From Venturia oleaginea (lineage: Eukaryota; Ascomycota; Dothideomycetes; Venturiales; Venturiaceae), in contig JABMLP010000015.1 in the NCBI GenBank assembly GCA_013176395.1, positions 434,001-498,000 on the forward strand: DNA of 64,000 bases. Reading direction: 5' to 3'. How positions within the stretch are numbered: the stretch's first letter is position 1; the number at the start of each line of letters is the position of its first letter. Of the stretch, positions 1-11,196 are shown piece by piece. The notes below the pieces were generated by a model. That model was not told the DNA's origin and searched no databases. It worked only from the letters and a program-made list of their open reading frames with translations. The position numbers and the translations under genes are program-made.

Positions 1-1086
1 CGGCCCCCAATTCCGTAGAATCCACAATCCGTATCCTATCTACGCGGTAACTCAAATGAAAAAATGAAATAAAAAAATTCACAATCGATTAAGCAACTCA
101 ACTCTCCAAGACTGCTTATCAGGAAGTAACCGGAAGATCCAGTTTCGACGCGAAGGCAACGGGAAGATCCCGTCCCCGTCCTTTAGTAATCCTTAGAATA
201 CAGGGTAGGTGTAAGGAGAGAAGTATCGCCAAACCGCCTACTCGCCTCCACAAATCCTACCAGCCAACGCCTTTTACCCGGTACGAGCCCCATGCAAGGA
301 AATAGACCAAATATTTGCTCCGACAGAGGGGGACATGGGAAAAAAGATAGATCGCGCCCCCAGCCACACAACCCGGACACGAAAAGCGGGAGCGATCGCA
401 CCCCCAGACGCGAAAACAGCATGAATAGCGGGACTCCGACGGGAGGCAGAAACCCAAACGGTAGAAACTCATAGACGCCCGATGACCCAGCGCCATCTAC
501 TCTAGAATATTCAGGCGGCGGCGCAGCGCAAGGTTTAGACTCCCGAACTATCTATTCCACCAAGTTACGAAACAAGAAAGTCGTTTGGATGTTCATGTTC
601 CCCCTTCCCACGGACTGTCTGTACAAGGACCAGGCGGTATTCTTTCTACGCACGCCTGGATGAGATCTACGCCTACGAAACGCCGGGGTCGGAGTTTCCT
701 TATAAAATTCATGCCAAGTATCAACGTTTTTCCCGTCGGCACAGCCGTACAATATTCAAACGGCGGGATCTTCTTGGGTTTCCACTCCCAGTAGAGGGGG
801 ACGGGAGTTCCAGACGCTCACTTCAAGGGCGGATACCTACTTCTACTCCTAGCACGAGCGAAATAAAGTTTCAAACGGCGGCAATGAGATTTTTCCATCT
901 TCCTCTCCTAAATAGAACAACAACCCATTGCACGACATCAGGCGCCAAGTTTACCCGTAATAATAAACACAATTCACAATCGCGATGAAGCTGTAAGTGG
1001 AAATATCCATCGCACTCTCCTGTATAAGTCATCGAACAAGGAAAGCAGAGAAGAGTCTATCCATGCATCGCACACTAGACGACCAT
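1..1086. other. Gene-free stretch
   Basis: No open frame here shows a recognisable domain or gene-like composition. The short frames overlap in several phases, as expected for chance. The stretch lies downstream of the ABC1 kinase gene, whose stop codon is at 1087-1089, so its right end probably holds that gene's 3' UTR. Confidence 0.5.
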
Positions 1087-3093
1087 CTAACCATCAAACA
1101 CATCATGCTGCAACTCGACTCCAAAATCCTTGGCCATCTTCTTCATCTGCTGTTCGATTTCATCATCCATTCCTCCCCCAAACCCAGTGATCTGGCGAAG
1201 TCTGAACCACCACCACACAATATCTGTACCCAGCAGCACACATCTAAAAACAAAATGACTGCCCAAATTTCTGAAGCGCTCGGTGTAGCTCAATGCCTTG
1301 TCTTCGGCCAAGGCGCGACTAGCCCACAAACCGGTGATTTTGATCCTGTTGACTGGGGAGCCGAGGAACTGGTTGTTTCCTTGCACAATTCGCAAGTTGC
1401 GTCCGATGAAGATGAGCTCGCGCGGCCATTTCGATTCATCGCCTAGAATCTGACGGATGCCTTTGCGCATGCGCATTTGCATCTCGAAAGCTCTCTCCTG
1501 CTCGTCCATGCCTTCTAGCTCCTTGGTAATAGCATCCTTGGTGCTGTTGTCGCCACCGGTGTAAGGACGCAGAAGCGTTGCGCTGGCGAAGATATCAGGA
1601 TTGCTCACGCCCCAGCTGTTGACAACTTCCTTGATGGTGTCATTGTCGAAACTGATAAGTGCCTTCCAGAAGCGCGCGTATTGATGCTTAAAGGTGTCGG
1701 ACATGCGAATGTAGAGGCCGTGATCGATTAAAACCAGCTCTGGGTTTCCGTTTGGCAGCCGGCGGATGAAGATGTTGCCCGGATGGGGGTCGCAGTGCAC
1801 TAGACCCCAAAGAAACATTTGTGCGCTGAAGAGGTCGACCATGATTTGCATAACGGGTTTGTAGTTGAGACCCAAACCACCTTTGCCTGTCCGTCCTCTC
1901 CATTCGTTGCGTTCTGGTTTCAGTCTTTCGTGGTTGGGGTCATTAGTCGGTATTCTAGCAACAGCAGTCGACGCAGGGGCATCAGTCAACGGAGAATGTC
2001 CAGCACCAGGCGTTCCTTTCCCATGACCACCATACCAAGTTGTCTCTATTCCTTCTTTGTCCCAAAGTCGAATCCCTTCTATCCACTCGGCTGTCATGAC
2101 GCGCGTAGAGCTAAGCTCGCGGTAGACTTCCGGAATGTACACCTTGCCTCGCAACCGCTTCTCTCCATCTACGAAGGCTTTCATCTCCGTCGAGTTGTTC
2201 GCCTCATTCACGAAGTCCGTCTCCAACATCAAGCGTTCACTGATGTATGGCACCAAGGTGTATATCGGTATGTCAAACCACCAACTGTACGCCTTTGAGA
2301 CGACTTTGAATGCCCACAAGTCCCATCCAACCTGAGCCGCGATCTCCCGTTTCTGGATCTTGATTGCGACTTCTCTACCATCTGCGAGACGAGCCCAATG
2401 CACCTGTGCTACACTCGCGCTGGCTCTTGCAGTCCTCTCCATGATGCCCTTTGTCGTATCTCCCGAGAAACTGACACCAAAGACCTCCTCGACGCTCTTG
2501 CCAAAGTCTTCTCGAACAACTCTTTCTACATCGGCCCAGCTATTTTGCGGCGCATCGTCGAACATGCGAGAAAACATCTTTTGAAACTCGGGTGGTAGAA
2601 CTGCAGACTGCATAGCAATTGCTTGCCCAATCTTTAGATACAATCCACCATTATCGCGGAGAAGATGAAATACTCGTTCTGCCGATCTTCGATGTACGTC
2701 TTCGAGCGACTTTGCGAAGGGAGGATGTGCTCGAAAATTGATCTTGTAATCCACGCCTATGACCAGTCCCGTCCAGAATGTGCGTATCGAGCGGGCGATG
2801 GCAGAGGCGTACCAATATCTATCGACAACCAACGCAACTGGTACTCCGACAAGAAGTACCAGACCAGTGCGGCGAAGCCATGGTCTCCGGCGCTTTGGCT
2901 TCCTGATCTTCGGCTTTCCGAGAGTGGCGGGGTCGGGAGGTGTGAGAGGGGAGAATTGGTGAGATTGGAGGCTTCGTTTGAAGGGATATGTAGGCTTCCG
3001 GCCGAGATTGGAGGCTACCTGGGTATTTGAGGGGAGCGGATGTCGATAGGCATGGGGAGAAGCCCTGCTGAGGCAACGGAAGCCATTGAGCAT
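1087..3093 (-). CDS. ABC1/UbiB-family atypical kinase, mitochondrial (Mcp2/Cqd2-like)
   Basis: An uninterrupted 668-residue frame. The first 70 residues are rich in Arg, Lys and Ser with few acids, as in a mitochondrial presequence, and are followed by a membrane segment at about 76-90. The ABC1/UbiB hallmarks follow in order: the KxGQ motif (KIGQ, 154-157), the Ala/Ser-rich loop ASASVAQVH near 223-231 that replaces a normal glycine loop, the EAxN segment after LETDF, the catalytic HCDPHPGNI near 431, and DHG in place of DFG near 453. Known members (Coq8, Cqd1 and Cqd2/Mcp2 in yeast; ADCK proteins in animals) act at the inner mitochondrial membrane in coenzyme Q and lipid homeostasis. The N-terminal anchor and the roughly 50-residue insert before the catalytic loop fit the Mcp2/ADCK1 branch better than Coq8, which is inference. 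The start was chosen as the first ATG before the presequence. Confidence 0.9.
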   Translation of the reverse strand: MLNGFRCLSRASPHAYRHPLPSNTQVASNLGRKPTYPFKRSLQSHQFSPLTPPDPATLGKPKIRKPKRRRPWLRRTGLVLLVGVPVALVVDRYWYASAIARSIRTFWTGLVIGVDYKINFRAHPPFAKSLEDVHRRSAERVFHLLRDNGGLYLKIGQAIAMQSAVLPPEFQKMFSRMFDDAPQNSWADVERVVREDFGKSVEEVFGVSFSGDTTKGIMERTARASASVAQVHWARLADGREVAIKIQKREIAAQVGWDLWAFKVVSKAYSWWFDIPIYTLVPYISERLMLETDFVNEANNSTEMKAFVDGEKRLRGKVYIPEVYRELSSTRVMTAEWIEGIRLWDKEGIETTWYGGHGKGTPGAGHSPLTDAPASTAVARIPTNDPNHERLKPERNEWRGRTGKGGLGLNYKPVMQIMVDLFSAQMFLWGLVHCDPHPGNIFIRRLPNGNPELVLIDHGLYIRMSDTFKHQYARFWKALISFDNDTIKEVVNSWGVSNPDIFASATLLRPYTGGDNSTKDAITKELEGMDEQERAFEMQMRMRKGIRQILGDESKWPRELIFIGRNLRIVQGNNQFLGSPVNRIKITGLWASRALAEDKALSYTERFRNLGSHFVFRCVLLGTDIVWWWFRLRQITGFGGGMDDEIEQQMKKMAKDFGVELQHDVFDG

Positions 3094-4829
3094 TTTATTG
3101 GGAGAGATGTAGCTACATGGAGGTCAATACTCGAACTGATAGTCGTACTGCATGATTACGATGACGAGCTGTCTGGTTTGAGCACGTGACTTGGTGGTAT
3201 AATACCCTGACTTTAGCAAAAGCGATTCCCGGTTGGTAAAGATTCATGGTGATATTATGTAATGTGTATGAGATATAGTCCCCGGATCACTGGAACGTCG
3301 TGGGCACTGGGCACAGCTTTGTTTCTTTCGATTACCCCAGATCTGCACACGTTAAACACAGCTTCACCTCAACAACGCGTCCAGCTACTCTCATGCCTCT
3401 TCCATCACCTCGTCATCGAGGGATGGGCTCATTATCGAGGGATGGTCGTTATCGAGGGATGATCGTTATCGAGGGATGGTCCTTATCGAGGGATGGTCCT
3501 TATCGAGGGATGGTCCTTATCGAGGGATGGTCCTTATCGAGGGATGGTCGTTGTCGAGGGATGGTCCTTATCGAGGGATGGAGTTGATCAACACCTGCTG
3601 AGCCTTGTCCCTCGGGTTGCACACGACCATGCGGCCTCGAACAACAACGTCGAAGCTCCTTCTTATCATACTCATCAGCGGCTCCATCTCAGCTCCGATG
3701 CCAAGACGAAAACATGGAGCCTTTGCGATGCTGGAAACATTTCGTTTCGGGACCATCCTCGGAGATACGGGTCTGCTCGTTTTTACTCCGCTACTATTCT
3801 CACAGAAGCCTATAACAACCAGATGTCTGAAACTTCAAAAGTCGCCTCGCAGTGGGTTACGCACGAATGGCTACTTGGCGTTGGCATTGGCAAGGCTGCA
3901 AACGTATCGACGACGTTGCAGCGCTTCTTTGTCGTCAACCCATTGGATCTACAGACCTATCTTCCATCATGACGTTGTCACATCCTCCGATGCTGCTCCA
4001 GTTCCGCTGCCGCATGCGACCCTGAACGCTTCGGAACAATCGACTGCTGACTCGACCTCGCTTCACGATTGTGGCGCTTCTTGTCCAACACCCCTTTCAA
4101 ACGGCCGCTGTTGACTTGTTGGCTTGGCCACCCTTACTTTCTAGACGCTTGACCTCTCCTTTTTCGCTCCGAAACAGTCCACCCAGCTTGGCTGCCTCAG
4201 GCTTCCAGAGAAATACATGATCGTCGTTTGCTTGCTGATGGTGAAATTGAATGTGCTGATGTTGAATTCGAATGCGTTGATGCTGAATTCGATGCTAAGT
4301 CTCCATGGAGAAGGCGTCGGAAAATTATAGCTTTGTTGTGTGCCGAATCCTTCATTCATTGTTTCGAACACGACATGAGCTGGCTTAAATCTTCAGCCTC
4401 TCCTCCAACGCTTAGCGTCTGGCGTCTCGGCCCCTGAATAGGCACATACATGCGGCAGCTCCCAACACAGTCTATTGGCCAGCCTAGTTCAGATCTAGCC
4501 CTCTTTCGATGCCGCTGTCATGTTATTGCAAAATTCCATGAAACCCCCAGTTTCGCTGTTTGTTCTTATCCTTCCAGTTATCTCAGCACTTTCTTTGATA
4601 ATATCACAGTTGCTCAAAACGTATACTACTTGCTTTCTATCATTGCTCAAATTCACTCCATCCAGGTGCAGCGATCGAGCATGCTTTTGATATCTCCAAA
4701 GATATAGTCCAATTTGCAGTCATTTCCTTTTCCTCTTAGGATCCGTTCATTCACCACAATCAGCATACCTGTCAAACGGATCGAAACCAACACCGTTGAA
4801 AGCAAATTGATTTCTACAGTCCTTCCTCA
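3094..4829. other. Intergenic region between two divergent genes
   Basis: This 1.7-kb spacer separates the start codons of the ABC1 kinase (minus) and the NRPS-like gene (plus), so it should hold both promoters. It contains the 17-bp minisatellite described separately. A frame at 3605-4114 begins with a hydrophobic run but has no recognisable domain and overlaps other chance frames, so I do not call it a gene. Confidence 0.5.
3415..3581. repeat. 17-bp minisatellite, about 10 copies
   Basis: The unit atcgagggatggtcctt is repeated about ten times. The first copy is 19 bp, the last is truncated to 12 bp, and copies differ by single substitutions (tcgtt for tcctt, gatcg for ggtcg). Since 17 is not a multiple of three, the array is unlikely to be under coding constraint. 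It sits in the spacer between two divergent genes. Confidence 0.95.
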
Positions 4830-7800
4830 ATGTTCTACTTCACGCCTCACGAAGACAATGCTTCTTCTGCCCTCGCGCGCCTCAGAGACGATCTTGCTAG
4901 CAGGAGAGAGCCTTCCACGATTTACGAAACAATACGGCAATATACAGCATTGTGGAAACAGCTACCAGAGCCAGCCAAATCCGGGGTTGGCCATGATTGC
5001 GATGGTCTCGTCGAGGAAACCCTGACGTTGGTGAAAGCACAATACTCTTCTTTGCTAGACTTGTTGCCGAAATGTGAGGGCGCAGCTATGATTGAGGGAA
5101 GGAATGGAAGAGCACTCTCGATGAGAATGCTTGAGAAATACGTTCGGGCATTCAGAATACCTGGTCCAAGTGCTGGCAAGGGTACAGTAATCGCCCTAGC
5201 GCTTCCAAATGGCTCTCTCGCTGGACTCCTCTCTGTGGCCATTGCCGCCCATTACACGTTAGCGCCACTGAACTCCAACAGCAGCGCAGATCAGTTCCGC
5301 TCCGATCTACTGTGTGTCGGCGCAGAGGTGGTTTTGGTCCTTGAGGCCGATGTTTCAAGACTCGGTCTCGACGAAGAATGGACGCTGGAACATGGTATCG
5401 AGGTCCACATTGTTTGTCCCACTGAGGATTTAACTTGCACGATTCGGGGAATTTCGTCTCCGACAAGTAGAAACTTCGCCCGCACCACTCCGAATGGGCC
5501 TGACGACACCTGTCTCATCCTCATGACAAGCGGCACAACTGGAACCCGAAAGGTTGTGCCAATTACGCTACATTCGATTATTTCCGGAGTGGCCTTCGTC
5601 GGGAGTTCATGGCAGTTGACAAGTCGGGACGTCTGCCTGAACATGATGCCGTTGAATCATGTTGGTGGCTTGGTACGGAATCTGTTGGCTCCTATCTTGC
5701 TTGGAGGGTCGACAATATGCTGCTCAGCATTCGACCCCAATCTCTTCTGGGATCTTGTTGCCGAGTCCGGTCCGACGTGGTACTATGCCTCTCCTTCTAT
5801 GCACACGGCCATTTTGGATGCTGCTCCCAGCTCGAGCACCTTGGTTGGAAAGACCCGAATTCGGATGGTGTGCAACGCAGCCGGTGGGCTCTTACCTTCC
5901 TTGGCGCAGCGGCTCCAAGACACATTCCGTTGTCCAGTTCTTCCCAGCTATGGAATGACAGAGTGCATGCCAATTTCGACCCCACCAATCGATTACACAC
6001 TGGATCGGCCGGGGACCTCTGGTATCAGCGCAGGACCCGAACTGGCTATTTTGGACGGCACGGGGAGCAGAATGGCGGCGTCAGTCATTGGTCGTATCTG
6101 TGTTCGTGGGGCCCCACTCTTTGCAGGTTATCTTATTGATGGCAAGATCGACAATTCTGCCTTCACTGCGGATGGTTGGTTCGATACAGGAGACTTGGGC
6201 TTCATGGATGAACATGGCTATCTCTTCATTACCGGCAGGAGTAAGGAGGTCATCAATCGAGGTGGCGAAATCATTTCTCCATTCGAGATCGAAGAGGCCA
6301 TCATGACTGCAGCAAACAATCTAGTCTCCCCAATCGGCGGCCGGATATCTGCAGCACTTGCGTTTTCAGTTCCACATGAAACCTTGCAGGAAAGTGTAGG
6401 AGTTGTCCTTGTATCTCCGCCTGGAAAATTTCGCGTCGATCTGCGGCAGCTTCACGACGCCTTGAAGACATCTCTGCATGCTACCAAACTGCCTATCGCT
6501 GTGGTCTACATGGACGCCGCTCCCACTAGGAACGGAAAGTTGTGCCGTGTTGGATTGGCCGAACGCATGGATTTTCACCCCTTTCAAGACGTTACGAATC
6601 TGTCGAAGAATCATTTCGAAGCACAATGTCCTTCACCAGACACTCCTGTCGCTGAGAAAATTCCCAAGCAGATGTGCTACTTGTATCAAGAGCAGATGGC
6701 TGATGCCATCAAATCGTGGTATCATTGCGAAGTTGATGTACTGGCAAAGATAAACATAGCCACTGGCCTTTTGGACGCGATTGTTGCTCCGAAAACTGCG
6801 ATGTCTGAGATGCGCGAGAGAGACTCGGAACAACTCAGGCGCGACTTGCAGAAGGTTCTTCATGGTTATCTCGTCCCAGTGAAAATCATGATACTAGATG
6901 CTCCATTCACAAGAGATCTATTCGGAGCCATCGATTACGAATTACTGGAAAAGATACTCGCACCCAAAATTACGCTCCCTACCTACAGCTATCTCCACCC
7001 GCTCGAGTCAAAGGTTCGCAGCATCTACGCGAAATTGCTAGACATTCCCTCCGGCGACATACCATCTGACGCAGACTTCTTTGAGCTTGGTGGAAACAGC
7101 TTGAAAGCCGGACGTCTACTGCACACCTTTCGAAAAGAGCTCAATGTTCGTATGCCAATTGACAGACTCTTCGCGGCCAGTCGAGTATGCGATATCTGTG
7201 AGTATGTTGACGAGTACCGAATCATCTCATGCAAGGAGTCTCCATCGAAATTTCCAGCACTTCTACCCGGGTGTACCGACAAATTCAGCTCAACGCGGCC
7301 TTCTGTGCTCCTCTTACACCTAGTGCCCTTGGCAATCTTCACGCCAGTGAAGAAGGTCATCTTCTGGATTGCCTTCCTGAAGACTTGGAGTATTCTTCTC
7401 GACACTTGGTGGCAAACCAGAACAAGTGGCCATCTCGGCTATCTCCTCATTTCAATGTTCATCGCACGCGCTATTAAAAGCATCGTCATGCCGATGTTCT
7501 CCATCTTCGCTAAGTGGGTGATCGTTGGACGCTATAAAGAAGGGCTGTATCCGATGTGGTCGTCTTATCACAATCGATGGTGGATTGTTCAGAAGGCGAT
7601 TCACATCTTCGGAATGGGCATGTTCAAGCACACCAATTGGTCACGGGTTCTGTTCTACCGACTTTTGGGAGCCAAGATCGGAAAGAATGTGACTATTGAA
7701 CCCAGCACGATACTAGGCGAATACGATCTCCTTGAATTTGGAGACAATGTTGAGCTCGATCGATGCATTTGCCGTCCATTTGCGGTCGAGCAAAATACTT

Positions 7801-9908
7801 CCATGTACTTGGGAAAGATTCGAATGGGCAAAAATTCCGCTGCTGGCCTGAAGACTGTCATCGCGCCCGGCACAAATCTGCCTGACGATGTTTGCCTGGG
7901 AGTCAATTCATCTTCTTGGGAATGGAAAGAAGCAACCGAATCAAATTACGACCAGATGCAATCCAGGATCCCACAGTCACATTGGCTTCTTTGGGCCATC
8001 ATCGGGATACCGCTTCTCCTTGGTGTCAAGACAGTGTCTCTCCTGCCTTGGCTGGGTGCTATATCTGGATTGAGAGTCTCTCACCATCCAGAAAAGGGAG
8101 CTGACATGATGCTGTACTTGGTCAGCTGGTTTGCCAATCCAGTTCGCGTTGGGTACCATTTTTTCGCCCGCGTCATGGGTGCACTCTTCACACCCATCGT
8201 TTACCTCACCACGGTGATCATTCTCAAGCTTCTAACCGACGCTGTGCTCGGTAAGATTCGACCAGGTCCCATTGCTACACGACGTCATCTTGATCGCTTT
8301 AGGATGTCTCTCATGGCAAAGCTCATACCACAGGGAAATCTCATTGAGGTAACAGGCCTCTTTGGCGCCCACTACGAGATGACTTCCATGATTGTCAGAG
8401 CTCTTGGCGCAAAAGTTGGCAAGCGAGTGTACTGGCCAGGCACCGGCCCCTCTATCCAAAACTTCGATCTCATCGAAGTGGGCGATGATGTCGTCTTTGG
8501 TTCACGCTCACACCTTGTAACTTCTGACGGAGTTGGTAGCGAAGTCGTACACATCGAGAACGGAGCCATGGTGGCTGATCGAGTTATTGTGCAGCCAGGT
8601 TGCAAAATCGGGCAGCAAGCGGTTCTTGGTAGTGGAGCACTGACAAGACGCGACGCTCACTATGCTCCAGAATCCACCTGGATCGGCAGCAAGGCTGGCG
8701 GGCCGATCTTCTTGAATTCCCCTTTTCCTAGCACAGCATCATCGATTCGCTCCGGAAGTCCTGCCCCATGTTCACGTGGGGTCTCACCTCCTTTAAACCG
8801 CAATCCCGAGCGCGGCGGGAGCAGAAAAGTGTTCGAGATCCTCTCAGAGAAGGACTCCAAATGCTCTGATACAGCTAGCTCATCAAACTCTTTCAGCCAC
8901 CTGCTACATAACGACCGCGCACCTCGATCAACCACGGCCACCACACCATTTGGACGTGCTTTCTACGAACACCAAGCACCATATCATGTCTTCGGCATGG
9001 CTTTCATCACTCTCTACTCGGTCCTCACCAGCATCGTTATTTCAATATACTGGAATGCCCCCACTGTACTCGCGCTCCAAACCCTCAACTATTTCGCTCA
9101 GCACTCACCATTCGCACCCTTGTTCGCCCGCTCTGTCTTTAGGCCCTTCTTCATTTTCGCCGTTCTCTCCGTCGCCTTCTCCATTCTTCAAGTCATCTTC
9201 TCGATCCAGGCGCTTGCTCTCAGTATCTCAGTCAAATGGATGGTCCTCGGCCAACGCGAACCAGGTGATTACGATTGGGACAAATCGAGTTACTGTCAAA
9301 GATGGCAGCTCCTCCTCACGGCAGAGAGGATCCGACGCAAGAATGGTGGTGGTGAGGATATACTCACCTCACTCACTGGAACATATTTCTTCGCTCTTTT
9401 CTATCGTCTTCAAGGCGCCACAATTGGGAAGGATTGCGCACTTTTTGCTGGTGGGGAGGTTTCGACTGCGTTTACGGAACCGGATTTACTTACGCTTGGA
9501 GAGAGAGTTGCTGTTGATGATGCAAGTCTGGTTGCGCATATCAATACGAGAGGGAACTTTAAGTTGAATCCGCTCGTTGTTGGGGATAGATGCGTTTTGA
9601 GAACGGGGAGTAGGTTGCTTAGTGGGGCGAGTATGGGTGATGATTCTTGTTTGCTGGAGCATACCTTGATCATGGCTGGGGATGAGGTTGATGTTGGAGC
9701 TACGTGTCAGGGGTGGCCCGCGGATGCTTTCAATGGGGAAAGAGTTCGGTTGGAGAGATTTGAGGGAGTGGATAATGTTATTTCGATTTTTGGGGGATCA
9801 GGCAATGGTAAGAGCAGGAAGTGGTCTTCTTTTCATTTCTGCAATATATTTGGCGGCAAACAGAGGTATGAGAGGATTGGAGAAGGGGAGGGTTGGGCTT
9901 TGACTTGA
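4830..9908 (+). CDS. NRPS-like protein: adenylation-carrier-membrane/hexapeptide-repeat
   Basis: An intron-free 1,692-residue frame. Residues ~85-575 form an AMP-forming adenylation domain: the phosphate-binding motif TSGTTGTRK (~232), SYGMTEC (~373), WFDTGDLGF (~450), GRSKEVINRGGE (~470) and the catalytic-lysine motif NGK (~568). A divergent 140-residue insert follows, then a carrier domain with the phosphopantetheine serine in LGGNSLK (~755). There is no condensation, reductase or thioesterase domain. Instead the C-terminal half alternates membrane segments (first at ~825-850) with three left-handed beta-helix blocks, recognisable by the GAKIGK, GAKVGK and GATIGK starts near 950, 1195 and 1530. 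This layout resembles the terminal domain of bacterial poly-lysine synthetase-type NRPSs (recalled family knowledge). Inference: an acyl or aminoacyl unit is activated, loaded on the carrier and transferred at a membrane. Substrate and product are unknown. The start is the first ATG of the frame. Confidence 0.88.
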   Translation: MFYFTPHEDNASSALARLRDDLASRREPSTIYETIRQYTALWKQLPEPAKSGVGHDCDGLVEETLTLVKAQYSSLLDLLPKCEGAAMIEGRNGRALSMRMLEKYVRAFRIPGPSAGKGTVIALALPNGSLAGLLSVAIAAHYTLAPLNSNSSADQFRSDLLCVGAEVVLVLEADVSRLGLDEEWTLEHGIEVHIVCPTEDLTCTIRGISSPTSRNFARTTPNGPDDTCLILMTSGTTGTRKVVPITLHSIISGVAFVGSSWQLTSRDVCLNMMPLNHVGGLVRNLLAPILLGGSTICCSAFDPNLFWDLVAESGPTWYYASPSMHTAILDAAPSSSTLVGKTRIRMVCNAAGGLLPSLAQRLQDTFRCPVLPSYGMTECMPISTPPIDYTLDRPGTSGISAGPELAILDGTGSRMAASVIGRICVRGAPLFAGYLIDGKIDNSAFTADGWFDTGDLGFMDEHGYLFITGRSKEVINRGGEIISPFEIEEAIMTAANNLVSPIGGRISAALAFSVPHETLQESVGVVLVSPPGKFRVDLRQLHDALKTSLHATKLPIAVVYMDAAPTRNGKLCRVGLAERMDFHPFQDVTNLSKNHFEAQCPSPDTPVAEKIPKQMCYLYQEQMADAIKSWYHCEVDVLAKINIATGLLDAIVAPKTAMSEMRERDSEQLRRDLQKVLHGYLVPVKIMILDAPFTRDLFGAIDYELLEKILAPKITLPTYSYLHPLESKVRSIYAKLLDIPSGDIPSDADFFELGGNSLKAGRLLHTFRKELNVRMPIDRLFAASRVCDICEYVDEYRIISCKESPSKFPALLPGCTDKFSSTRPSVLLLHLVPLAIFTPVKKVIFWIAFLKTWSILLDTWWQTRTSGHLGYLLISMFIARAIKSIVMPMFSIFAKWVIVGRYKEGLYPMWSSYHNRWWIVQKAIHIFGMGMFKHTNWSRVLFYRLLGAKIGKNVTIEPSTILGEYDLLEFGDNVELDRCICRPFAVEQNTSMYLGKIRMGKNSAAGLKTVIAPGTNLPDDVCLGVNSSSWEWKEATESNYDQMQSRIPQSHWLLWAIIGIPLLLGVKTVSLLPWLGAISGLRVSHHPEKGADMMLYLVSWFANPVRVGYHFFARVMGALFTPIVYLTTVIILKLLTDAVLGKIRPGPIATRRHLDRFRMSLMAKLIPQGNLIEVTGLFGAHYEMTSMIVRALGAKVGKRVYWPGTGPSIQNFDLIEVGDDVVFGSRSHLVTSDGVGSEVVHIENGAMVADRVIVQPGCKIGQQAVLGSGALTRRDAHYAPESTWIGSKAGGPIFLNSPFPSTASSIRSGSPAPCSRGVSPPLNRNPERGGSRKVFEILSEKDSKCSDTASSSNSFSHLLHNDRAPRSTTATTPFGRAFYEHQAPYHVFGMAFITLYSVLTSIVISIYWNAPTVLALQTLNYFAQHSPFAPLFARSVFRPFFIFAVLSVAFSILQVIFSIQALALSISVKWMVLGQREPGDYDWDKSSYCQRWQLLLTAERIRRKNGGGEDILTSLTGTYFFALFYRLQGATIGKDCALFAGGEVSTAFTEPDLLTLGERVAVDDASLVAHINTRGNFKLNPLVVGDRCVLRTGSRLLSGASMGDDSCLLEHTLIMAGDEVDVGATCQGWPADAFNGERVRLERFEGVDNVISIFGGSGNGKSRKWSSFHFCNIFGGKQRYERIGEGEGWALT

Positions 9909-11196
9909 TGATACACGATCGCATATTTTGGGTTTACCATTTCTCTTTTGTATAATAGAATAATGTATTCGGTAGCCTATACAAGGAAACTTTCGCTTCA
10001 TTGACCTGGTCCGTAGATTTCGACACGGACTCTTTTTTGGGTTTGAATTCGGCAGCAATGTTCGATACAAGCGTTTGGTTATCGTGTGTTTGGATGAATG
10101 AATAAATGAATTCGGGTTGTACTAACAAGCAGTGTCTTTCATTCCCTCTTCGTCCAGGTATCCTTTTACTTTGCTATTCTAGACGTATTTCTTAAAAGTC
10201 CACTTCTCGAACTCGAGTCTATATATTTTGTTGTCGAGTTCGTTCATTTCTTGGAGTAGAACTTGCACACTGGTAGGGACTCGGCACTTCTTTGATAGAG
10301 GTTCTACCATGGCTGATTTGACTCGCCTTTGGGCAAAAGGCAATTGACTGGGGATTACAGCATTCAAAACCCTGGATTCAAACCGATATCCTCGAGCAGG
10401 CCTCCAAGAACTCCAACGCCGAAGTAAAGATGAGCCTCAAACCGCCCGGAATCGTTGTCAAATGCCAATATCACCTGAAGAAATTTGATGGGGGACGGTG
10501 GCCTTGTTGCAAAGCATAGGGCAAGAATCTAATTTTTTGTGCCGGGGGACCTTTGCATGTTCTCAAGAATTACAAAGACTCTAAATTTAAACGGGAGTGG
10601 CAGTTGTCTGTTACTCCAAATCTTCCGCGGTCGGTGACGGTAACGAACTTCATTACTTTCAAACCTGCTCCGGTATACTAACGCATCGAGGATCATAGTT
10701 AAGATTGAGGAACTGAACATCGATAGCGACAATATTCTGGCAAAATAATTTTCGAAAATTGCTAGAGTTGTTTCACAATCTACATTGAATTGAGGTACTC
10801 AATTCTGATATCCCGCTCACTATGTCTTCCCTTTATATGTGGTAGAAAAGCTGTCATCTGACATGAGGCCTGTCAGGGATAAGCCGAGGTTATATAAGAT
10901 CCACAATGCGACCGCGAGTGACAGACTCATCCTCATCCTCATCACTCTCTCATCAACACCATTAACTGCTGGCCCCATTCAATAAAGCAGTGCATTTTCT
11001 CTCATCGTTTCCAGCAGTGGCCTCTTGGTTTGTTCCGGAAGGAGACTCAATCGCAAAGTCTTACGACTGACCAGCGGCTCCAGAACGAACCACTCTAATA
11101 ATCGACAGTGTCTTCTCAAATTAAGATGGGTGTTATCCCGAAATATGTTTCCCACATCTCCCAAAGCGTCAAGGTCTGAATGGCGGAATCTAGAGG
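9909..11196. other. Intergenic stretch without a convincing gene
   Basis: This stretch lies between the 3' ends of the NRPS-like gene (plus) and a coiled-coil gene (minus), so it holds two convergent 3' ends. Short frames at 10179-10367 and 10529-10732 have no recognisable domain and no supporting splice structure. I see no repeats or RNA genes. Confidence 0.4.

Noticed and set aside
257..496. Cys/aromatic-rich frame on the minus strand
   Set aside because: Overlaps another frame of equal length, has no signal peptide or domain and no splice support.
997..1446. 149-codon plus-strand frame
   Set aside because: It is antisense to the conserved 3' end of the ABC1 kinase gene and has no domain.
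3605..4114. 169-codon frame with a hydrophobic start
   Set aside because: Composition is low in typical coding signal, other frames overlap and no family is recognised; possible but unsupported.
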